Positions 8,642-13,029 of a stretch of 13,029 nt of DNA are shown here, in pieces. The notes beneath the pieces were generated by a model that did no database searches, was not told where the DNA came from, and was given only the letters and a program-made list of their open reading frames with translations. The stretch covers positions 1-13,029 of the forward strand of contig CAZRBA010000010.1 of the NCBI GenBank assembly GCA_964598255.1. Reading direction: 5' to 3'. Positions within the stretch are counted from its first letter, which is position 1, and the number at the start of each line of letters is the position of its first letter. A program made the position numbers and the translations under genes. The stretch comes from Caldithrix sp964598255. Its GTDB lineage: Bacteria; Calditrichota; Calditrichia; Calditrichales; Calditrichaceae.

Positions 8642-9359
8642 TGCAAGTAAAGCGGTCATTGTAATCCCGACCTATAACGAAGCGGAAAATGTGGAAGCTC
8701 TGATAACGGAAATTCATAAAAACGTTCCGCAAATCAATATTCTCTTTGTAGATGATAATTCCCCGGATGGTACGGGCAGGTTGATTAAAAAGTTAAAAGC
8801 TCGAAATCCGAAAATTCTTTTATTGGAACGTGCACAAAAAAACGGACTGGGGCGCGCCTATATTGACGGATTTAAAATTGCACTTGAAAAAGGATTTGAA
8901 TACATTTTCGAAATGGATGCCGATTTTTCGCATGATCCCAAAGAATTGCCTAATTTTTTAAATGAAATTGTAGAGAATGATCTGGTGATCGGATCGCGGT
9001 ATATTAAAGGCGTTAACGTGATTAATTGGCCTTTAAAGCGCTTACTGCTCAGTTATTATGCCAATGTTTATACGCGTATTGTTACTGGCATTCCCATTCG
9101 CGATTGCACCGGCGGATTTAAATGCTTCCGCCGCGGAGTACTGGAAGCGATTGATTTTCATCGTATTAAGTCGAACGGCTATGCTTTCCAGATCGAATTG
9201 AATTTTAAAGTGTGGAAAAAAGGATTTCGTATTAAGGAAATACCGATCATCTTTTACGACCGGATACACGGAGAGTCGAAATTATCGAAAAAAATTATGT
9301 GGGAAGCCGTATTTTTAGTTTGGAAATTACGCTTTTTGAGTTTAATCAATAAACTTTAG
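8634..9359 (+). CDS. Polyprenol-phosphate-mannose synthase-like GT2 glycosyltransferase
   Basis: A 241-residue GT-A fold family 2 glycosyltransferase. Donor and metal motifs are VDDNSPDGTG (39-48) and EMDADFSHDP (93-102), with Asp-Ala-Asp at 95-97. GSRYIKG (120-126) and the CTGGFKCF segment (158-165) are typical of dolichyl/polyprenyl-phosphate mannose synthases (DPM1-like). Such enzymes move a sugar from a nucleotide donor to polyprenyl phosphate at the inner membrane face. Many bacterial homologues carry a C-terminal membrane (GtrA) domain; this one ends without it, so a partner such as the UPF0104 protein at 4783 may supply the membrane step. The ATG follows AAGAAGGAA (about 8614-8622) and overlaps the RmlD-like stop by 8 bases. 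Mannose as the sugar is inferred from the family. Confidence 0.88.
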   Translation: MVDASKAVIVIPTYNEAENVEALITEIHKNVPQINILFVDDNSPDGTGRLIKKLKARNPKILLLERAQKNGLGRAYIDGFKIALEKGFEYIFEMDADFSHDPKELPNFLNEIVENDLVIGSRYIKGVNVINWPLKRLLLSYYANVYTRIVTGIPIRDCTGGFKCFRRGVLEAIDFHRIKSNGYAFQIELNFKVWKKGFRIKEIPIIFYDRIHGESKLSKKIMWEAVFLVWKLRFLSLINKL

Positions 9360-9368
9360 GTGGAAGAA

Positions 9369-10337
9369 ATGGCCAAAAAAAATAAGCAATTTGTTCTTGC
9401 TTTTGAAAAACCGATTGTAGAGCTGGAAGAAAAAATTGCCGAAATGCGCGAATATGCCAAAGCCAGCGGGCTGGAATTGGAAGCGGATATTAACCGTTTG
9501 GAAAAAAAAGCCGCCCAATTACGTAAAGAAATTTACGCCAATTTGAATCGGTGGCAACGCGTGCAATTGGCGCGTCATCCGCAACGACCTTATGCGTTGG
9601 ATTATATTGCGCGTATTTGTCCGTATTTCGAAGAATTGCACGGTGACCGACGCTTTGCCGACGATAAAGCCATTGTTTCCGGATTGGCGCGATTGGATGA
9701 ATTTTCGGTTGTTATTATCGGCCAACAAAAAGGAAAAGATACCAAAGAAAATTTGTATCGGAATTTCGGCATGCCCCACCCGGAAGGATATCGCAAAGCA
9801 TTGCGTTTAATGGAACTGGCGGCAAAATTTGACAAACCCGTCATCACGCTTATCGATACACCGGGCGCTTATCCGGGCATCGGCGCCGAAGAACGCGGTC
9901 AGGCCGAAGCTATTGCTTATAATCTTTTTCGCATGGCGCGTTTGCCGGTACCCATTATCAATGTCATTATCGGCGAGGGCGCTTCGGGCGGGGCTCTGGG
10001 CATCGGAGTTGGCGATCGTATTTTAATGATGGAAAATTCCTGGTATTCGGTTATCAGTCCCGAAGGCTGTGCAGCCATTTTGTGGCGTGATGCGGCCTTT
10101 GCTCCCAAAGCGGCGGAAGCCATGAAGGTAACCGCACCGGATCTTCTAAATTTGGGTGTAATCGATGAAATTATCAAAGAACCCGAAGGCGGAGCACACC
10201 GTGATTATGATGCTTCGGCCAGGGCGGTAAAAGAAGCAATACTCAAACATTTGCGAGAGTTGGTAAAAATTCCCAAAGACAAACTAATTGAACAGCGGAT
10301 GGAAAAATTCAGTAAAATGGGTGCTTGGGTAGAATAG
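9369..10337 (+). CDS. accA: Acetyl-CoA carboxylase carboxyltransferase subunit alpha
   Basis: A 322-residue protein of standard AccA length. With AccD it transfers the carboxyl group from biotin to acetyl-CoA to make malonyl-CoA for fatty-acid synthesis. The N-terminal helical part begins FEKPIVELEEKI (12-23). The core contains HGDRRFADD (91-99), IDTPGAYPGIGAEERGQAEA (162-181), GEGASGGALGIGVGD (202-216) and ISPEGCAAILWRD (229-241), all family signatures with oxyanion-hole glycines. I prefer the ATG at 9369: AGGTGG at 9358-9363 is correctly spaced for it, whereas the in-frame GTG at 9360 has no ribosome binding site. accD and the biotin carrier genes are not in the window. It shares the operon with the glycosyltransferase just upstream and a thioesterase just downstream. 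Confidence 0.96.
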   Translation: MAKKNKQFVLAFEKPIVELEEKIAEMREYAKASGLELEADINRLEKKAAQLRKEIYANLNRWQRVQLARHPQRPYALDYIARICPYFEELHGDRRFADDKAIVSGLARLDEFSVVIIGQQKGKDTKENLYRNFGMPHPEGYRKALRLMELAAKFDKPVITLIDTPGAYPGIGAEERGQAEAIAYNLFRMARLPVPIINVIIGEGASGGALGIGVGDRILMMENSWYSVISPEGCAAILWRDAAFAPKAAEAMKVTAPDLLNLGVIDEIIKEPEGGAHRDYDASARAVKEAILKHLRELVKIPKDKLIEQRMEKFSKMGAWVE

Positions 10338-10338
10338 C

Positions 10339-10734
10339 ATGGAACCTTCTGTTTGTTTGCGAGTACGATATGCTGAAACGGATCAAATGAAATTTGCGCA
10401 CCATTCCGCCTATGTGGTTTGGTTCGAGATGGCGCGTATCGAGCTGTTGCGGCAAATAGGATTGAATTATGCGCAAATGGAAAAAGACGGTTTTTTGTTG
10501 CCGGTTCTTGAAATCGGGATAAAATATTTTAAGCCTGCATTTTTTGATGATGAACTACGTATTTTTGCCGAGTTTTCGGAATTAAATAAGGCGCGATTTC
10601 GTATTAATTATAAGGTAAAAAAAGACGATAGGTTTATTGCGGAAGGGTTTAGTGTGCATGCGTTTATGAATGCACACGGGCGGCCCGTACGGCCTCCGGC
10701 ATTCTTCCGTGAACAACTAAAATTAAACGGGTGA
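10339..10734 (+). CDS. YbgC/FadM-type acyl-CoA thioesterase
   Basis: A 131-residue hotdog-fold thioesterase of the 4-hydroxybenzoyl-CoA thioesterase/YbgC group, of normal length. The catalytic segment RYAETDQM (10-17) carries the expected Asp15, followed by HHSAYVVWFEMAR (21-33). In the usual form of this segment the residue after Met is Gly and a position after the His is Asn; here they are Lys18 and Ala24, a modest departure that may affect substrate choice. Such enzymes hydrolyse acyl-CoA or acyl-ACP thioesters in the cytoplasm. The gene starts one base after the accA stop, and its own stop overlaps the ribosome binding site of the next gene. The location beside accA supports a fatty-acyl role. 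The natural substrate is unknown. Confidence 0.88.
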   Translation: MEPSVCLRVRYAETDQMKFAHHSAYVVWFEMARIELLRQIGLNYAQMEKDGFLLPVLEIGIKYFKPAFFDDELRIFAEFSELNKARFRINYKVKKDDRFIAEGFSVHAFMNAHGRPVRPPAFFREQLKLNG

Positions 10735-10744
10735 GGTGTGTAGG

Positions 10745-10909
10745 GTGTTAGACGAATCTTTGCTGGAAATTTTGGCCTGCCCTAAGTGCAAGGGCGAACT
10801 GGAATACAAAAAAGAAGAAGACCAATTGGTTTGTCATCATTGCCGTTTGATCTTTAGAATAGAAGACGATATTCCGATTATGTTAATTGACGAAGCGCAA
10901 AAATTTTAA
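10745..10909 (+). CDS. Trm112-like zinc-ribbon small protein
   Basis: A 54-residue ORF that short-ORF filters would miss. It begins at GTG 10745, six bases after GAGGTG (10733-10738), which overlaps the thioesterase stop; a second GTG at 10736 has no equivalent spacing. The sequence fits the bacterial Trm112/YcaR family: LLEILACPKCKGELEY near the start, then LVCHHC, a short IF strand, and DDIPIMLIDEA at the end. Cys12, Cys15, Cys30 and Cys33 (CPKC and CHHC) form a full four-cysteine zinc site. Family members act as activating partners of methyltransferases in eukaryotes and archaea. The partner in bacteria is largely undefined, and no methyltransferase is adjacent here. It is the last gene of the nine-gene operon. 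Confidence 0.85.
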   Translation: MLDESLLEILACPKCKGELEYKKEEDQLVCHHCRLIFRIEDDIPIMLIDEAQKF

Positions 10910-10927
10910 TGGGATACAAAAAAGTCC

Positions 10928-10956
10928 TTGACAAAATTTTATAAGACCGTTATATT
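10928..10956 (+). promoter_or_regulatory. Sigma-70-type promoter of the PorV-like gene
   Basis: A perfect -35 box TTGACA (10928-10933) is followed by a 17-base spacer and TATATT (10951-10956), one mismatch from TATAAT. This is the best promoter in the window. Transcription would begin near 10963 and give a leader of about 200 bases. A seven-base dyad (ATTTAAG at 10954-10960 and CTTAAAT at 10963-10969) overlaps the -10 box and start point and could be an operator, although AT-rich sequence makes short dyads common. No terminator separates the upstream operon, so some read-through is possible. Confidence 0.8.
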
Positions 10957-10991
10957 TAAGCACTTAAATTAAAAAAACAATGGGGAGAATA

Positions 10992-11090
10992 GCCTATACG
11001 CTGTTTGTTAAAGGTTTTTTATTTTTGATTTTTTGAAGATTGAAAAATTTTAATATGGATGGGTCTACCTTTAACAAACAGTTCGTAGGC
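10992..11090 (+). promoter_or_regulatory. Long-range stem in the PorV leader
   Basis: The leader between promoter and start codon contains a 15-base perfect inverted repeat: CTGTTTGTTAAAGGT (11001-11015) pairs with ACCTTTAACAAACAG (11067-11081) across a 51-base loop. Pairing continues outward with small bulges: TACG (10997-11000) with CGTA (11084-11087), and GCC (10992-10994) with GGC (11088-11090). There is no T run after it and no flanking direct repeat, so a terminator or transposon end is less likely than a structured 5' leader. It could regulate mRNA stability or translation, or bind a ligand or protein. It matches no riboswitch family I know by sight. Confidence 0.6.
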
Positions 11091-11128
11091 ATCGGGTGCC
11101 GGTTATTTGGAAGTGAAAGGTAGGCTGT

Positions 11129-11157
11129 CCAAATAAACCGGTATTTTATTTTGGAGG
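11129..11157 (+). promoter_or_regulatory. Hairpin touching the PorV ribosome binding site
   Basis: CCAAATAAA (11129-11137) can pair with TTTATTTTGG (11145-11154) with one bulged T (11149), making a nine-pair stem with a seven-base loop. The last two G residues belong to the ribosome binding site GGAGG (11153-11157), which is six bases before the ATG at 11164. Folding would hide part of the site. Most pairs are A-T, so stability is modest. Confidence 0.5.
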
Positions 11158-11163
11158 TGTAAG

Positions 11164-12255
11164 ATGAAAAAAATTTTTGTATTGGTTCTTGCAGCGATGT
11201 TCGTATCGTTCCTCGGCCAAAATTTGTACGCACAGGGCGAAGCTGCGGTACCTTTCCTTTTAATCGCACCCGGCGCAAGAAACGGCGGTTTGGGAGAATC
11301 GGGTGTTGCCCTTGTTAACGATGCTACAGCCATTTATTGGAATCCCGCAGGGTTGGCTTTTCAATATCAAGATCCTGCTGTGGATAAAAAGTACCAGGTA
11401 TCGTTAATGCATTCCCGCTGGCTGCCACAGTTTAATTTTTCCGATTTGTTTTATGACTATGCGGCCACCCGTTTTTATCTGCAGGATATTGGCATGCTGG
11501 GTGCCAGTATTACTTACCTTAATTTGGGTAAAAATGTCTGGACCGATGAAAACGGCAATCAACTGGGAACGTTTGATTCCTTTGAATATGCTATTTCGCT
11601 GGCCTATGCCACTAAGCTTAAAGAAAATTTGGGCTTGGGTGTAAATGCCAAAATTATTCAGAGTAATTTGAGTAATGTATCCGTAGGTTCCGAAAACCGT
11701 GACGGCCGCGCAACCAGTTTTGCCGTGGATGTGGGTGTTTTGTGGACTCCGGGCTATGCCATTTTTGACCATCGTTTAAATCTCGGGGCCAATCTTTCGA
11801 ACTTTGGGCCCAAAGTAACCTATATCGACCGCAAACAGGCCGATCCGCTACCCACCAATTTACGTTTGGGACTGGCTTACAAAGCTTATGACGACGGGTT
11901 TAACAAAATTACCGTTGTTTACGACGCAAATCGTTTGTTGGTTTACCGTTACAAAGACGGAACCTCCGACGGCGTTTTTAAAGCCGTTTTTTACGATGCC
12001 TGGGTTAAAGGAAGGTTAAAAGATCGCTTGCGTCGTTTTACCCATTCCGTTGGTCTTGAGTATATGTACGGTTCGCTAATCGCTTTGCGCGTCGGCTATT
12101 TTTACGAAGATCCCAAATTCGGCGCACGTAAATTTATGACTTTTGGCGGCGGTATTGGTTTTAACATGTTTAATATTGATTTTAGTTATATTTCTGCAGC
12201 TAAAGATCACCCGCTTTCCGAAACCATGCGTTTTTCTCTCGGAATTAAGTTTTAA
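11164..12255 (+). CDS. PorV/PorQ-family outer-membrane beta-barrel protein
   Basis: A 363-residue exported protein. A lysine-rich start and hydrophobic core (1-20) lead to a probable signal-peptidase site after LYA (21-23). The mature N-terminus carries the PorV/PorQ family signature: FLLIAPGARNGGLGESGVAL (31-50) followed by NDATAIYWNPAGLAF (52-66). The remainder is alternating strand-like sequence ending in MRFSLGIKF with a terminal aromatic residue, as expected for a FadL-like outer-membrane barrel. In Bacteroidota PorV serves type IX secretion; in other FCB phyla, homologues are numerous and often of unproven role. Start choice is firm: GGAGG six bases upstream. It has its own promoter, a structured leader and a terminator, so it is a single-gene unit likely to be well expressed. 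Confidence 0.88.
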   Translation: MKKIFVLVLAAMFVSFLGQNLYAQGEAAVPFLLIAPGARNGGLGESGVALVNDATAIYWNPAGLAFQYQDPAVDKKYQVSLMHSRWLPQFNFSDLFYDYAATRFYLQDIGMLGASITYLNLGKNVWTDENGNQLGTFDSFEYAISLAYATKLKENLGLGVNAKIIQSNLSNVSVGSENRDGRATSFAVDVGVLWTPGYAIFDHRLNLGANLSNFGPKVTYIDRKQADPLPTNLRLGLAYKAYDDGFNKITVVYDANRLLVYRYKDGTSDGVFKAVFYDAWVKGRLKDRLRRFTHSVGLEYMYGSLIALRVGYFYEDPKFGARKFMTFGGGIGFNMFNIDFSYISAAKDHPLSETMRFSLGIKF

Positions 12256-12258
12256 TAT

Positions 12259-12284
12259 AAGGGGAGAGTTATGCTCCCCTTTTT
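12259..12284 (+). terminator. Rho-independent terminator after the PorV-like gene
   Basis: AAGGGGAG (12259-12266) pairs perfectly with CTCCCCTT (12274-12281) around a seven-base loop, and a T run (12280-12284) follows. It begins four bases after the PorV-like stop codon and should end that transcript before the protease-like gene. Confidence 0.92.
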
Positions 12285-12414
12285 CAATTAATCCGAAATA
12301 GGCTTTCCCAGTGAACGGCAAATCGATTACATTGCGAACAACGATGCTCATACACGCAGGAATGGCTTAAACCGTGGACAACAACCGAAAACTTAAAACC
12401 AGAGAAGAAGGCAC

Positions 12415-13029
12415 ATGAGAATAACAAGTAATGTAATGGGCCTTTTGGCGGGAGTATTGTTCGTTTTACCCGCATTGAGCCACACGCAGGCAATAAATCC
12501 GGACACCTTAAAAATTTGCGCCATCAGAGTCCAATTCCAAAAAGATAATAACGAACTAACTACCGGTGACGGTCTGTTTATGATTGATACCACCACAACA
12601 GATCCTTCCGCTGTCGATCCGGCACCTCATGACAAACAATATTTTCAGGATCAAATAACCGCAGCGGCCAATTATTTTAAAAATGTTTCCGCAGGGCATT
12701 TGGTTGTTATGGGTGATGTGTACCCGCAAGATGACAAAGGCGCTTTTACACTTGACAAACCCATGGGCGATTATAACCCCAATACAACGGACGAAGAAAT
12801 TAATAAGGGTATTAGCCGCTTGTTTGTTGATGCTATCAAAAAGGCGGATCAAAGTAAGGCAATAGATTTTAGCAAATACGATTTGGTGGTGGTTTTTCAT
12901 GCCGGTGTGGGGCGCGATGTAGAATTGGGATACGACCCGACACCTCAGGACATTCCTTCTTTGTATTTGAACGAAGCGTTCTTGAAGAAAGCGTTGGGCG
13001 ATACGTTTGGCGGAATTGCGGTTCATGGC
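12415..13029 (+). CDS. Secreted M6-type protease-like protein, 3' truncated by window edge
   Basis: The first 205 codons of a gene that runs off the right edge. The start ATG at 12415 follows AGAAGG (about 12406-12411). Residues 1-26 form a signal peptide with a hydrophobic core and a likely cleavage after HTQA. The mature part begins LKICAIRVQFQKDN, as in M6 (immune inhibitor A-like) secreted proteins. It continues with PHDKQYFQDQITAAANYFKN, a DYNPNTTDEEINKG segment, and YDLVVVFHAGVGRDVELGYD. The zinc-binding region expected in M6 proteases is not reached, so catalytic competence is unknown. Family members in FCB bacteria often end with a C-terminal sorting domain; that part is also outside the window. 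No convincing promoter is visible in the 130 bases after the preceding terminator. Confidence 0.75.
   Translation, partial: MRITSNVMGLLAGVLFVLPALSHTQAINPDTLKICAIRVQFQKDNNELTTGDGLFMIDTTTTDPSAVDPAPHDKQYFQDQITAAANYFKNVSAGHLVVMGDVYPQDDKGAFTLDKPMGDYNPNTTDEEINKGISRLFVDAIKKADQSKAIDFSKYDLVVVFHAGVGRDVELGYDPTPQDIPSLYLNEAFLKKALGDTFGGIAVHG

Noticed and set aside
9360..9368. GTG start for accA
   Set aside because: The ribosome binding site AGGTGG overlaps this GTG and is spaced for the ATG at 9369, which also fits the family's usual N-terminus.
11001..11081. Leader inverted repeat as a miniature transposon
   Set aside because: There are no flanking direct repeats, and the bases outside the repeat continue to pair, which fits an RNA stem better. 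A genome-wide copy search would settle it.
12556..13026. Minus-strand open frame of 156 codons
   Set aside because: It is antisense to the M6-like gene, which has a signal peptide, ribosome binding site and family-like sequence; the antisense frame has none of these.

Overview
The window looks like chromosomal DNA from a bacterium of the Fibrobacterota-Chlorobiota-Bacteroidota (FCB) side of the tree. A Calditrichota (Caldithrix-like) or Ignavibacteria-like host is my best guess. The reasons are a PorV/PorQ-type outer-membrane protein, a DUF4837 lipoprotein-like protein, a DUF2723 membrane glycosyltransferase-like protein and a secreted M6-type protease-like protein, all in moderately AT-rich DNA with compact operons. 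The host assignment is inference; no rRNA or other decisive marker is present.

Layout. Positions 1-704 hold no convincing gene and show a sharp base-composition break near 240-250. Positions 1813 down to 705 hold a minus-strand pair: an isoprenylcysteine-methyltransferase-like membrane protein, then a DUF1684 protein coupled to it by an ATGA overlap. A 337-base divergent intergenic region follows. From 2151 to 10909 runs one tightly packed plus-strand operon of nine genes, with gaps and overlaps from -23 to about +10 bases: DUF2723 GT-C-like protein, flippase-like UPF0104/AglD-type membrane protein, DUF4837 protein, PfkB sugar kinase, RmlD-like reductase, polyprenol-phosphate-mannose synthase-like GT2, AccA, a YbgC/FadM-type thioesterase, and a 54-residue Trm112-like zinc-ribbon protein. 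A separate unit follows: a near-consensus sigma-70 promoter, a roughly 200-base structured leader, a PorV/PorQ-like gene and a clear Rho-independent terminator. The window ends inside a secreted M6-like protein gene that begins at 12415.

How they may work together. The most interesting reading of the operon is a split lipid-carrier glycosylation pathway. The soluble GT2 would load a sugar onto polyprenyl phosphate, the flippase-like protein would help present it across the membrane, and the DUF2723 GT-C-like protein would transfer it to an envelope or secreted acceptor. The RmlD-like reductase and PfkB kinase could feed sugar metabolism. AccA, the thioesterase and Trm112 are housekeeping or lipid-metabolism genes sharing the transcript. 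The PorV-like protein and the secreted protease-like protein suggest type IX secretion-related functions, but no core T9SS genes are in view. I found no CRISPR array, tRNA, rRNA, insertion sequence or recognisable defence system. The strongest unexplained non-coding signal is the structured leader upstream of the PorV-like gene.
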